Of a DNA stretch of 62,438 bases, positions 40,702-49,576 are shown one piece after another (within the stretch, counting starts at the first letter, position 1; each line of letters opens with the position of its first letter). The stretch is from an uncultured Eubacteriales bacterium (GTDB taxonomy: Bacteria; Bacillota; Clostridia; Christensenellales; Aristaeellaceae). Below the pieces are notes generated by a model, which saw only the letters and a list, made by a program, of their open reading frames with translations, made no database searches and was not told the DNA's origin. The stretch is from contig CADCHI010000007.1 of the NCBI GenBank assembly GCA_902801165.1, forward strand, positions 81,302 to 143,739, written 5' to 3'. The position numbers were made by a program, and so were the translations under genes.

Positions 40702-41238
40702 TCACTTTTCGGCGCAGGGCTTCGGCGCGAAGAAGCGGTCCTCATAAGCGCTCTCCAGCCGCAGCAGCGCCTGCTTGCGCTCGATACCGCCGCCGTAGCC
40801 GGTCAGGCTTCCGTCGGTGCCGACGACCCGGTGGCAGGGAATGATCAGCGAGATCGGGTTGCGGGCCACCGCGCCGCCCACCGCCTGGCTGGACATGTGC
40901 GCCGCGCCGCGCTCCCGGGCCAGTTCCCGGGCCAGCTCCCCATAGGTCGTCGTGTGGCCGTAAGGGATTTTAAGCATGAGCTCACCGACGCGGTTGCGGA
41001 AGGGCGACCCCACCAGGTGCAGCGCAGGGGTGAACCCCGGGTCCCTGCCGGAGAAGTAGATCTCCAGCCAGCGCCGCGCCTCGTCGAAATACGGCGACGG
41101 GCGCTCCTCCGCGTCCTCGGAGAGGCCCAGAGCCAGGTAGCGCTGGTTCTCGGTGAACCACAGGCCGGTCAGGCCCTCGTCATCCGCAGCCAGCAGGATC
41201 CTCCCCAGCGGGGAATCGCAAGTCCCCTTGTACTTCAC
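40702..41238 (-). CDS. ogt: Methylated-DNA--protein-cysteine methyltransferase
   Basis: Repairs O6-methylguanine by transferring the methyl group to its own cysteine; 178 aa. The active site is LIIPCHRVVG, preceded by IPYGHTTTYGELAREL and followed by GYGGGIERKQALLRLE. Start is most likely GTG at 41238 (VKYKGTCDSPLGR), with AAAGGAAC 7 nt upstream; the open frame continues to 41301. Monocistronic. Confidence 0.92.
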   Translation of the reverse strand: MKYKGTCDSPLGRILLAADDEGLTGLWFTENQRYLALGLSEDAEERPSPYFDEARRWLEIYFSGRDPGFTPALHLVGSPFRNRVGELMLKIPYGHTTTYGELARELARERGAAHMSSQAVGGAVARNPISLIIPCHRVVGTDGSLTGYGGGIERKQALLRLESAYEDRFFAPKPCAEK

Positions 41239-41423
41239 GGGAATCGTTCCTTTCGTTTTTTCGGTTGGCGCCGCGTCCCTTCGGGACGACGGCGCTGTCA
41301 TGTTCTTACACGGGTATTATAGCATTTTTCCGGCAATTTGAAAATGTCTTTCCTTGTCGCAAACCGAAGAGCGAAGAGGCCGCCGCACAGCGCGACGACC
41401 TCCCACTTCTGTGATGCGTTTTG

Positions 41424-42761
41424 CTAATTCTCCTTCACGAAACCGTCCATCACGTTCTGGTAGCACCGCCGCGTCTGCTCGTCGAAGCAGCTCATCACGA
41501 CGGTCATGCCGTAGTACGGGTTTTCCGCAAACCAGGCGGTGATCGTCAGGATCGCCACCATCGCGGCCTCCTGCCGGGGGTAGCCATACGCGCCGGTGGA
41601 GATCGCCGGGAAAGCGATGGTGTGGATGTTGTGGGCCTTCGCCAGCTCCAGGGAATTGCGATAGCAGTCGCTGAGCAGGAGCTTGCACTTCGTGTCCCCT
41701 GCCCGGTACACGGGGCCCACGGTGTGGATCACGTGCCTGGCCTTGAGCCGGTAGCCGTCGGTGATCTTGGCCTCGCCGGTCTCGCAGCCGCCCAGCCCGC
41801 GGCATTCCTCCAGCAGGCAGGGACCTGCGGCGCGATGGATCGCGCCATCCACGCCTCCGCCGCCCAACAGGGACTTGTTGGCGGCATTGACGATGGCATC
41901 CACGTCCAACAGGGTGATGTCGCCCATCTCCAGGCAGATCCGGTTCTCGGGCCGGGTCGGCCGCACGCGCGTCCGCAGGGCGTCAAAGCGCTCCAGCACC
42001 GCGCGCATGTCCTTTGGCAGCCGTGCCTTGCACTCAGCCGCGAGCGCCTCCGGCACGCCGTAGAACGCCTCGGCGATGCCCCCCGCGATGCAGGTCAGGG
42101 TGTCGCAGTCGCCGCCCAGGGAGACTGCCGTGCGGATGACGTCCTCGAAGTCCGTTCCCTCCAGGAACGCCGTGATGGCCTCCGGCACGGTCTTCTGGCA
42201 GGTCTCCACATGGTGGTAGGTTGGCCGGATCTGGTCGCAGGTGCGGGACAGATTGTAGCCGAATTCCCGGACGATGTAGTCCTTGATTTCAGCCTTGCCG
42301 GCGCCGGTGCGGGCCAGGTAGATGGCGCTGGCGACGGCCTCCGCGCCTTTGATGCCCTCGGGGTGGTTGTGGGTCACGGCGGCGGTCAGGGCCGCGACGC
42401 GGCGCGTGGTCTCCAGGCTGTCGTAGAGCCAGCCGGCGCTGGACACGCGCATGGCGGAGCCGTTGCCGTAGCTGCCATAGGGCTGGGTACTGCCGCTGAG
42501 CAGCCAGCGGTAGAACATGCCGCCGTAGCCGGCGTCGGGATACATCCGGCCCCACTTGTGCATCGACCGGATGAGCGCGTCATGGATCTCCCCATCCGGC
42601 TTGCCGAGGGTGTCCATCAGGGCCTCCGCCACGGCGATGGTCATGGCCGTATCGTCCGTGTACTCGCTCTCGCGGGAGAACAGCGGGAATTCCTTCGTCT
42701 TGTTGCCACGGTCAAACTCATAGGGGGCGCCGATCATATCGCCCAGGATTGCTCCAAACAT
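41424..42761 (-). CDS. ADP-ribosylglycohydrolase fused to a macro domain
   Basis: 445 aa, two ADP-ribose hydrolase modules in one protein. Residues 1-260 are an ARH/DraG-type glycohydrolase: GAILGDMIGAPYEFD, magnesium ligands in YTDDTAMTIA and GGDCDTLTCIAGGIAEAFYG. Residues about 275-445 are a macro domain: EMGDITLLDVDAIVNAANKS, GGGVDGAIHRAAG, and AFPAISTGAYGYPR. It would remove ADP-ribose from Arg/Ser or DNA and hydrolyse O-acetyl-ADP-ribose or ADP-ribosyl-Glu/Asp. ATG 42761 with GAGGAAAC upstream. Another macro protein lies next upstream. Confidence 0.93.
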   Translation of the reverse strand: MFGAILGDMIGAPYEFDRGNKTKEFPLFSRESEYTDDTAMTIAVAEALMDTLGKPDGEIHDALIRSMHKWGRMYPDAGYGGMFYRWLLSGSTQPYGSYGNGSAMRVSSAGWLYDSLETTRRVAALTAAVTHNHPEGIKGAEAVASAIYLARTGAGKAEIKDYIVREFGYNLSRTCDQIRPTYHHVETCQKTVPEAITAFLEGTDFEDVIRTAVSLGGDCDTLTCIAGGIAEAFYGVPEALAAECKARLPKDMRAVLERFDALRTRVRPTRPENRICLEMGDITLLDVDAIVNAANKSLLGGGGVDGAIHRAAGPCLLEECRGLGGCETGEAKITDGYRLKARHVIHTVGPVYRAGDTKCKLLLSDCYRNSLELAKAHNIHTIAFPAISTGAYGYPRQEAAMVAILTITAWFAENPYYGMTVVMSCFDEQTRRCYQNVMDGFVKEN

Positions 42762-42852
42762 TTTGTTTCCTCCTCGCTCTTGTTGATGGTTTGATTATAC
42801 ACGAAAGGGAACGCAAAAAGGTCGTTTGGCAAGCGACAAATGATTGACAGTC

Positions 42853-43041
42853 AACAGGCATCAGGCAACAGGCAGTAGTCAGGAAGCCGCTTCCGCATTT
42901 TCGCCCAATCCCACGCTAAAGGCGGCAGCCACTATTCCTTTTCCCTCATCCCTTTTCCTTAGGCGCAGATAAAAAGGCGGCAGCCACACTCTGACTGTTC
43001 CCTGTTGCCTGTTGCCTATTGCCTTTTCCCCGTTCCCTGAA
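42853..43041. repeat. Heptamer-repeat palindrome, locus D
   Basis: Left arm AACAGGC, ATCAGGC, AACAGGC, AGTAGTC (42853-42880). Right arm seven inverted units from GACTGTT to CCCTGAA (42993-43041) in an exact 7-bp register. The unit sequence differs from loci A-C but the plan is the same. The core has a direct repeat AAAGGCGGCAGCCAC. A 15-bp stem-loop (43038-43072) abuts it, ending at the stop of the macro gene. Confidence 0.65.
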
Positions 43042-43075
43042 CCCGGAATTTGCCGCGCAAATTCCGGGTTCAGCA

Positions 43076-44128
43076 TCACTCATCCAGCGTCGGCAGGCCG
43101 TAGCTGAACAGGGCCGTGTTGAGCTCATAGATGTTGTAATTCCCATTCGTGATGAAGTAGGACACGATCAGGTCGAACCGGCTGCTGGGCGACAGCGCGA
43201 TCTCCGCCCGGGAGAGCAGGTCCCGGGTCGTGGGAAGGTCCAGCCGCAGCGCGATGGCAAAGGCCACCGCCGTCCGCTTCGTCGGCTTGTAATCCTGTTT
43301 GCTGCGGATGCGGGAGAACACCTTTCGGTCGATGTTGGCCTTCTTGTAGACCGTCACCTCATCCATCCCGCTGGCGTCGATCAGCTCGAACAGCCGCTGC
43401 CGGAAGCTCTTCCCGGGCTCTCCGAGCACGGCGTCCAGGTCCCTGCCGGACAGCGGGGGCATCGGCGCCGCGGCCTGGGCCGCGCCGGCCCGGGTGTTCA
43501 TGAGCCGGGCAGAGCGCTCCCGCTCCCGTTCGCGCAGCAGCCCCCTGCGGCCGCGCTCGTCATTGTTCCCGAGACCGTATTCCTCGGCGCATATCGCCTC
43601 GGCCGCGTGCTCGTCGATGTACTGCTCGATGCCCCCGATCAGGTCCTCGGACAGCTCCAGGGCCCGCCTGTCGAACACCACCAGGGTGACGTGCATCTCG
43701 TGGGTCAGCAGGAACCGGCCAATCTCCGCCAGGGCGATGTTCAGGGCCTCGTCCTTTGGGAACCCATAGATGCCGGTGGCGATCAGCGGAAACGCGATGC
43801 TGGCGCACTCCAGGCTGGCTGCCAGCGCCATCGAGGCGCGGTAGCAGGACTGGAGGGTTTCCCGCTCGCCGTGTTCGCCGTTGATCCACGCCGGGCCCAC
43901 CGTGTGGATGATATACTTCGCGTCCAGATCAAACGCCGGGGTGGCCGCGGCCTGTCCCGGTTCGATGGCGCCGATCTTCCTGCGCTCGGCGAAGAGCTTC
44001 TCCTCCCCCGCCGCCGCGTAGATCGCGCTGTCCGTGCCCTGCCCGATCGCGGGCTGCGGGTTGGCCGTGTTGACGATCGCGTCCGCCCGGACCCGGGTGA
44101 TGTCGTTTCTGACGATGGAAAAGGGCAT
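43076..44128 (-). CDS. Macro domain protein with C-terminal XRE-like helical domain
   Basis: 350 aa. Residues 1-170 are a macro domain (NDITRVRADAIVNTANPQP, IGQGTDSAIYAAAG, AFPLIATGIYGFPKDEA) that binds ADP-ribose. A charged linker (about 190-240, many R/E) leads to a C-terminal helical domain: SFRQRLFELIDASGMDEVTVYKKANIDRKVFSRIR and ALRLDLPTTRDLLSRAE. I have seen this tail on many clostridial macro and kinase-like proteins; it resembles a degenerate HTH but its role is unknown. GAGGAGAT precedes the ATG. Its neighbour is another ADP-ribose hydrolase. Confidence 0.88.
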   Translation of the reverse strand: MPFSIVRNDITRVRADAIVNTANPQPAIGQGTDSAIYAAAGEEKLFAERRKIGAIEPGQAAATPAFDLDAKYIIHTVGPAWINGEHGERETLQSCYRASMALAASLECASIAFPLIATGIYGFPKDEALNIALAEIGRFLLTHEMHVTLVVFDRRALELSEDLIGGIEQYIDEHAAEAICAEEYGLGNNDERGRRGLLRERERERSARLMNTRAGAAQAAAPMPPLSGRDLDAVLGEPGKSFRQRLFELIDASGMDEVTVYKKANIDRKVFSRIRSKQDYKPTKRTAVAFAIALRLDLPTTRDLLSRAEIALSPSSRFDLIVSYFITNGNYNIYELNTALFSYGLPTLDE

Positions 44129-44186
44129 CTGAATTCATCTCCTCGCGGCATGCTTTACAGACAGTATAGCACACAAGGGCGGCCCC

Positions 44187-44214
44187 TTGCAATTCCGGGA
44201 ATACCTGTTATAAT
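44187..44214 (+). promoter_or_regulatory. Promoter of the flavin reductase gene
   Basis: TTGCAA (44187-44192), 16 bp, TATAAT (44209-44214) with extended TGT. Confidence 0.6.
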
Positions 44215-44309
44215 GAAAGTGGGGATGGAGGGCGCGCGCTGTTCGCCATCCCCGAAGCGAACCCGCCCGCCACAGGATACGGGCGGCACGAGAAAGGAAT
44301 GAAGCAGTC

Positions 44310-44882
44310 ATGAAGAAGAACCTGGGCGTTGTGCCGGCGGTCTATCCGATGCCGGTGTTGATGGTGGCGGCCTATGACGAGAACGAGAAGGTCAACGTGA
44401 TGAACGCGGCCTGGGGCCAGATCTGCGACGAGGACAAGATCATACTCTTCATCGGCGAGGGCAAGCGCACCTGGCTGAACATCAAGGCCAGCAAGGCCTT
44501 CACGGTGGCGCTGGCGGACGAGGCCCACATGGATGTGGCCGACTTCTTCGGCATTGCCTCCGGCAACAAGATGGACGACAAGTTCGAGCGCACCGGCTAC
44601 CACGCCGTTCCCAGCGACAAGGTCCACGCCCCGATCATCGAGGAGTTCCCGCTGGTCATGGAGTGCGAGCTGCTGGAGTTCCTGCACACCGAACACGTGG
44701 ACGGCATCGTGGGCAGGATCGTCAACGTGAAGGCCGAGGAGGCTGTGCTGAACGAAAAGGGCAAGGTCGACCCCGAAAAGCTGCACGCGCTGATGTTCGA
44801 CCAGTTCCAGAACGGCTACTACGTCACCGGCGCGAAGGTCGGCAAGGCCTGGAACGCAGGCGCCGCGTGGATGAAGAAGTAA
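44310..44882 (+). CDS. Flavin reductase family protein
   Basis: 190-aa FMN-binding split-barrel protein. Pattern: VVPAVYPMPVLMVAAYDENEKVNVMNAAW, ILFIGEGKRTWLNIKASKAFTV, and ASGNKMDDKFERTGYHA. Relatives bind FMN and reduce flavins or substrates with NAD(P)H. AGAAAGGAATG lies before the ATG. A flavodoxin-fold reductase follows 70 bp downstream on the same strand, possibly in the same transcript. Confidence 0.88.
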   Translation: MKKNLGVVPAVYPMPVLMVAAYDENEKVNVMNAAWGQICDEDKIILFIGEGKRTWLNIKASKAFTVALADEAHMDVADFFGIASGNKMDDKFERTGYHAVPSDKVHAPIIEEFPLVMECELLEFLHTEHVDGIVGRIVNVKAEEAVLNEKGKVDPEKLHALMFDQFQNGYYVTGAKVGKAWNAGAAWMKK

Positions 44883-44952
44883 GGCGCCGATCGACGGGGC
44901 GGCCGGCAAGCGGCCTCCCCGTCGTTGGCAAATCAACGCATCGAGGTGCCCT

Positions 44953-45528
44953 ATGGAAAGACCGATTCTGTTCATCAACGCCTGCGTGCGCAGGGATTCC
45001 CGGACCCGGCGGCTGGCCGACAAGCTGCTTGCGAGGCTGGGCGGCCCCATTGAGGAGGTCCGCCTGGACGAGGTCTCCTTTCCCGTGGTCGACGCGGATT
45101 TTCTCGATCTACGCGACCGCCTGATCGCCCGGGGCGATTTCAGCGACCCTGCCTTTGACCTCGCGCGGCAGTTCGCCGGGGCAGAGACCCTCGTGATCGC
45201 CGCGCCTTACTGGGACCTCTCCTTCCCAGCCGCGCTGAAGCAGTACTTCGAGCAGATCAACGCAGTGGGCGTCACCTTCAAATACACGGAGGAGGGCGTG
45301 CCCGTCGGCCTTTGCAGGGCCCGCAGGCTGTTCTACGTGACCACCGCCGGCGGCTGCTACGCGCCGGAGGAGTACGGCTTCGGCTACATCCGGGCCTTGG
45401 CTAAGAATTACTACGGCATTCAGGATGTCCGGCTGATCGAAGCCGTCGGCCTCGACCTCTATGGAGCCGATGTCGACGCCATCCTCGCGTCTGCGGAGGA
45501 GAAGATCGCCGGCATGGACCTGGACTGA
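44953..45528 (+). CDS. NAD(P)H-dependent FMN oxidoreductase (flavodoxin-like fold)
   Basis: 191 aa. FMN-phosphate loop INACVRRDSRTRRLA at the N-terminus, IAAPYWDLSFPAALKQYFEQI and TTAGGCYAPEEYGFGYIRA as in AzoR/NQO-like quinone or azo reductases. Cytoplasmic. GAGGTG before the ATG. It lies behind the flavin reductase gene and in front of a bidirectional terminator. Confidence 0.88.
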   Translation: MERPILFINACVRRDSRTRRLADKLLARLGGPIEEVRLDEVSFPVVDADFLDLRDRLIARGDFSDPAFDLARQFAGAETLVIAAPYWDLSFPAALKQYFEQINAVGVTFKYTEEGVPVGLCRARRLFYVTTAGGCYAPEEYGFGYIRALAKNYYGIQDVRLIEAVGLDLYGADVDAILASAEEKIAGMDLD

Positions 45529-45573
45529 CGCGGCCGTGGGGCTTTGCCCACAAATCCCCGTACAATGCCAACA

Positions 45574-45609
45574 AAAATCCCTGCCCGTTCATTTCGCGGC
45601 AGGGATTTT
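45574..45609. terminator. Bidirectional intrinsic terminator
   Basis: AAAATCCCTGCC (45574-45585) pairs with GGCAGGGATTTT (45598-45609), with A-run on the left and T-run on the right. It can end both the rightward reductase pair and the leftward oxidoreductase. Confidence 0.8.
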
Positions 45610-45680
45610 GCGTTTGCGGGCTTGCCGGGAGCCGGGCAGCGCCGCTTATTTCATTTTGCGTGAAGGATGTCCTTCCCTCG

Positions 45681-46694
45681 TCACCGGGCACCGACCGCCT
45701 GCTCCAGCCTCAGCCAGAAGCGCGCGTCCTCGACAGCCTCCCACAGCGGATAGGGCGAGGGACCGCCCTGCAGGTATTCGGCCATGTCCAGCAGGATGGT
45801 GGCGATGGCATACTCGTCCTGCAGGGTGTCCAGGAACAGCTCCGGCCGCCAGGCCTTGCGCAGGTCCCGCAGGTACTGGGTGTCCAGGCAGCGGTACTTC
45901 TCCGGGATCTCCGGCATCAGCGCCCGCCGCCAGGGCCGGTTCTCCGCGTCCAGGCCGTAGAGCGTCGTATCACTCCACTCGCCCGTTTCTCCCCGAACGG
46001 TGAAGTGCCGGGTCCGGATATAGGAGCGGTATTGCAGCGGCGAAAAGTCATAGATCGCGGTCTTGCCGGACTCGAAGGTCACCAGCACCTGGTCCCGGGC
46101 CTCGCCCGTCCTCCGGCCATCCAATATCGCGCCGTACCGGGAATCGGTCTCCACGGCGGGGCCGGAGCGCCGCGCGCCGCGCAGGGTATAGCGCTCCTGC
46201 CCGGTCATCAAGGCGCGGCGGATCAGGCTGGCGGCGTGATAGTCGTGGACCAGGGAGATATAGGCCGTCTGGGGTTCACCGATCAGCCCCTGCGCCACGG
46301 CCTCCAGGCCGGCGGCCAGCAGGGGCTGGCGGTGGTACTGCTCGCAGCAGACGATCTTCGCGCCGCCCTCGGCCAGCCTTTGCAGGCGCTCCAGCTTTTC
46401 CTCGGTGTCCCCCACCGGCGTCTCCGTCACCACGGGCCAGCCCCGCAGCAGCCACTCCTCCGCGACATCGGCCACGTGTCCCCGGTCCACCGCCACGACG
46501 ATGAAATCCGGCCTGAAGGCCTCGGCCTCCTCCGCGGTCAGCACGGCGTCCACGCCGGTGTTCCGCTTCAGCTTCGCGGCCTTTTCCTCAGACCGACACA
46601 GGAACAGCGCCCGGAACAGCTCCGGCCAGGTTTGGGCGACACGCCCGAAGTATTCGGCCCGATAGCCCGAGCCCACGATCACATAGGAAAGCAT
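45681..46694 (-). CDS. Gfo/Idh/MocA family oxidoreductase
   Basis: 337 aa. N-terminal Rossmann fold YVIVGSGYRAEYFGRVA, then VVTETPVGDTEEKLERL where the family has its EKP motif (here ETP, lacking the usual lysine). The C-terminal alpha/beta domain contains the long beta-sheet (SPLQYRSYIRTRHFTVRG). Substrate may be a sugar or cyclitol; the missing Lys raises doubt about classical dehydrogenase chemistry. Start at 46694 has only a weak ribosome-binding site. Confidence 0.85.
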   Translation of the reverse strand: MLSYVIVGSGYRAEYFGRVAQTWPELFRALFLCRSEEKAAKLKRNTGVDAVLTAEEAEAFRPDFIVVAVDRGHVADVAEEWLLRGWPVVTETPVGDTEEKLERLQRLAEGGAKIVCCEQYHRQPLLAAGLEAVAQGLIGEPQTAYISLVHDYHAASLIRRALMTGQERYTLRGARRSGPAVETDSRYGAILDGRRTGEARDQVLVTFESGKTAIYDFSPLQYRSYIRTRHFTVRGETGEWSDTTLYGLDAENRPWRRALMPEIPEKYRCLDTQYLRDLRKAWRPELFLDTLQDEYAIATILLDMAEYLQGGPSPYPLWEAVEDARFWLRLEQAVGAR

Positions 46695-46817
46695 GCGTCA
46701 TTCCCCCCGCTTCAAACATTCTGCCTGTATTATACCGCACATCAATTCCATCGACAACATCAATTGGGCCGGCATCGGGTCCGATATTAAAAAAGTATTT
46801 CATTTGCACCGGTATCG

Positions 46818-46847
46818 TTGGACTTCGACAGGTTCTTCGGATATAAT
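46818..46847 (+). promoter_or_regulatory. Promoter of the repeat-containing secreted protein
   Basis: TTGGAC (46818-46823), 18 bp, TATAAT (46842-46847). Confidence 0.55.
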
Positions 46848-46907
46848 GAGGGTGTTGGTCAAACATCACACCGCGGGCCGTGCCCGCGAAACGGAGGTGC
46901 GCCTATT

Positions 46908-47918
46908 ATGAAAAAAATCGCCCTGATACTGGTTGTTTGCATTGTCCTGTCCCCCGTGTGCCTTGCGGAGGGCTCCTCCGCGCAGCGCTTTCTCTCCAAC
47001 CTGTCCGACACCTGGGATTCATTCCTCGACATGGCCGACGACGCCGGACAGAGCGTCTCCCAGTGGGCCGATGAGTCGGGCGTGACCGGCTGGGTGGAAG
47101 GCGCCGTGAACGGCGTCGCCGCCTGGGCCGACGAATCCGGGCTGACCGGCTGGGCGCAAGGCGCGCTGGACGACATCTCCGCCTGGGCCGACGACATCGG
47201 CTTTACCGAGTGGGCACAGCAGGTCAGCGCCGAAGCGCAGGCGCTGATCGAGGAGAACCGGCCAGCCGTCGAGGCATGGCTCGCCCAGGCCGGGGAGGAC
47301 GTCCAGCAGGCGTGGAACACGCTGCTGAACGCGCAGGATCACTCGGAGGAAGAGGTGCAGCAGGCGCTGGAGACCGTGATGGAGTCGCGCAGCGGCGAGA
47401 TCGCCGAGGGCTTCGCCTACGAGCACGATCCCCGTGAAAACCCCGAAGCCATGAAGGACATCGTGGTCAATCCCGATGCCGTGTACGGCTTCTCCCCCAG
47501 CCCCGATTCCACCCGCCTGAGGGAATTCGTGGACGCCCTCGACTGGACCGATCCCGAGCAGGTCGCGGCGGCCAGGTCCCAGCGGCAGGCCTATCACGAC
47601 AGCATCTCCGAGCTCTACCGCATGATCGAGGACATGCTCACCCGGGGCGAAGACGTGGAAACCATCGCCCGCGCGGTGAGCCAGCGGCGCAACGAGCTGC
47701 GGCTGGAATCCTATGCCAACGACCCCGACGGCCTGGCCGCAATCAAGAAGAGCAATCTCGAAACCTATGGGGACGAGATGGGCCCGACTGCCGATTCCCT
47801 GTATGAGAAATACGGCTCCTGGCAGACCGTGTTGGAGAAGGCCCTGGGCACCAACGCGGGCATGGACGCCTGCCTCGGCTTCTACGATGAATACTACGAC
47901 TATTATGACATCGGATGA
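46908..47918 (+). CDS. Secreted protein with internal WADESG-type repeats
   Basis: 336 aa. Signal peptide MKKIALILVVCIVLSPVCLAEGSS (cut after CLA). Mature residues about 30-110 contain three tandem repeats of about 25 residues: QWADESGVTGWVEGAVN, AWADESGLTGWAQGALDD, AWADDIGFTEWAQQ. The rest is helical and acidic, with AHD-poor, E/Q-rich stretches and a tyrosine-rich end (FYDEYYDYYDIG). I do not recognise a family. GGAGGTG precedes the ATG at 46908; the frame open from 46818 overlaps the promoter. Likely extracellular, function unknown. Confidence 0.78.
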   Translation: MKKIALILVVCIVLSPVCLAEGSSAQRFLSNLSDTWDSFLDMADDAGQSVSQWADESGVTGWVEGAVNGVAAWADESGLTGWAQGALDDISAWADDIGFTEWAQQVSAEAQALIEENRPAVEAWLAQAGEDVQQAWNTLLNAQDHSEEEVQQALETVMESRSGEIAEGFAYEHDPRENPEAMKDIVVNPDAVYGFSPSPDSTRLREFVDALDWTDPEQVAAARSQRQAYHDSISELYRMIEDMLTRGEDVETIARAVSQRRNELRLESYANDPDGLAAIKKSNLETYGDEMGPTADSLYEKYGSWQTVLEKALGTNAGMDACLGFYDEYYDYYDIG

Positions 47919-48303
47919 CGCCTCGCACAGCGCCCCCTGGGACTGCGAATAGCGTTCCGCGGCGCTGACCACGCCGCAAGAAAACCCCTGCATCCATCGC
48001 TCTGGCTCCCTGTTTTATTGTTTGCATCTAAACGTCATTTGTTTAGTGAAATAATACATTGAAATATTATCCCTCGAGCCACCCATACATCAAGTCAATG
48101 GCATTTAACTTCCAGCAATGTTCGCAACCCTGACCCTCATCCTTTTTGTGGATGCTTTGATGCTCCATTCCAGCATATGACGAAGGAAAAATCTATAATA
48201 TAAACTTCAATTTGGAGCCTTTGGTACTTTTTCAAATTTCAGTATGCCCAGCAATTTGTTTTGTGCTATAATGGCTTTATCAGTTCATAGGAGGGCGCGG
48301 ATC
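47919..48303 (+). other. Gene-free stretch with a partial island repeat and the nudC promoter
   Basis: 385 bp without a supportable gene. Positions about 48158-48205 are a degenerate fragment of the 230-bp island repeat (GCTCCATTCCAGCATATG..CGAAG..CTATAAT). An extended -10, TGCTATAAT (48264-48272), lies 32 nt before the nudC start. Composition turns AT-rich here. Confidence 0.55.
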
Positions 48304-49140
48304 ATGATCCAGGACATCTTTCCGCACAAGCTGCACAACGAATTCATCCCCGGCCGAGCACTGGATCCAGACGGACTGCTGTTTGTCTTCAGAGGAAGCG
48401 AGGTGCTCTGTGGAATCGAACAGGATACCATGGTATTGCCCAAGGTCGGTCAGATCGTGGAGATTTCAAGCCACCGCTTCCTGTTCACGCTGGACGAGTC
48501 ACCCTGCTTCTGGGGCATGGACGACTTGACCAATACCCCCGGGGGCTGGCAGTTCATCCCGGTGAGGGATCTGCGGAATCGGGCCACGGGACCCCGGGAG
48601 CTGATCTTCGCGGCCTGGACAGCGTTTCAACTGGTGAACTGGTACAGGGACAACCGCTATTGCGGGCGCTGCGGCGGCGAGACTGTTCCCGTGGAGGATG
48701 AGCGCGCCATGCAGTGTCCCTGCTGCTGTCGGCGCATCTACCCGCGCATTATCCCCGCGGTAATCGTAGGGGTCATCAACGGCGACAGCATCCTGCTGAC
48801 CAAATACAAGGGGCGCGACATTCCCTTCTATGCGCTCATCGCTGGGTTCACCGAGATCGGCGAGACGCTGGAAGAGTGCGTCGCCCGGGAGGTCATGGAA
48901 GAGACCGGACTCACGGTCAAAAACATCCGCTACTACAAGAGCCAGCCCTGGGGCATCGTGGATGACCTGCTTTCCGGGTTCTACTGCGACGTGGACGGCT
49001 CCACCGAAATCCACATGGACGACCACGAGCTCAAGGAGGCCTTGTGGGTGCGTCGGGAGGATGTGGTTGGCCAGCCCAACGACTTCAGCCTCACTAACGA
49101 GATGATGATAGTGTTCAGGGCGGGAAAAGAACCCAAATAG
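48304..49140 (+). CDS. nudC: NADH pyrophosphatase / RNA decapping Nudix hydrolase NudC
   Basis: 278 aa. Zinc ribbon CGRCGGETVPVEDERAMQCPCC (about residues 120-142), then IYPRIIPAVIVGVINGD and the Nudix box GFTEIGETLEECVAREVMEETGL with all catalytic Glu. The SQPW signature after the box is present (YYKSQPWGIVDD), although the following FP residues are changed. It hydrolyses NAD(H) and can remove NAD caps from RNA. AGGAGGG lies before the ATG at 48304. Last core-type gene before the AT-rich island. Confidence 0.93.
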   Translation: MIQDIFPHKLHNEFIPGRALDPDGLLFVFRGSEVLCGIEQDTMVLPKVGQIVEISSHRFLFTLDESPCFWGMDDLTNTPGGWQFIPVRDLRNRATGPRELIFAAWTAFQLVNWYRDNRYCGRCGGETVPVEDERAMQCPCCCRRIYPRIIPAVIVGVINGDSILLTKYKGRDIPFYALIAGFTEIGETLEECVAREVMEETGLTVKNIRYYKSQPWGIVDDLLSGFYCDVDGSTEIHMDDHELKEALWVRREDVVGQPNDFSLTNEMMIVFRAGKEPK

Positions 49141-49292
49141 CAACAAGGTCCTCCTTCGGCACAGCGACCGAAGGGGCGATTCTTTTGCCATTGATCGATG
49201 AACGGATACATGGTTATAGCATGAGCATGATGCTTGAACAAATTGATCTACACACCTGCAATGCTCAAACGCATAATTCTGCAATGATGCTC

Positions 49293-49525
49293 TTACCGAT
49301 TTAGGGTTTTCGCAATAGCTCATACTCATACACTGCTCCCACTTCAAAAGGAATGCTCGTAGAAAAAGGTTTGTAATGCGTGACTCCGTCCGATTTTGCT
49401 CCATTTCAGCATATGCCGAAGACAATTTCTATAATTCGATCTGTCGTGTCATCCTCATTCCGCCAGGATAAACAAAACACCCCGGACAGTTCCACTACAT
49501 TGCGGAATTGTCCGGGGCTGTTTTT
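49293..49525 (+). repeat. Island-flanking repeat, left copy
   Basis: 233 bp, about 90 percent identical by eye to 60021-60246 in the same orientation. Shared landmarks in order: TTACCGATTTAGGGTTTT, TCCCACTTCAAAAGGAATGC, TTTGCTCCATT.CAGCATAT, CTATAATTCGA, GTCGTGTCATCCTCATTCCG, and a hairpin CCCCGGACAGTTCC / GGAATTGTCCGGGG ending in a T-run (a terminator for rightward transcription, here from nudC). The two copies enclose about 10.5 kb. Confidence 0.85.
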
Positions 49526-49576
49526 ATGCGTGTGACTAATAGCGAAAATACAGCACATGGATAATTGTGAAGAGAA

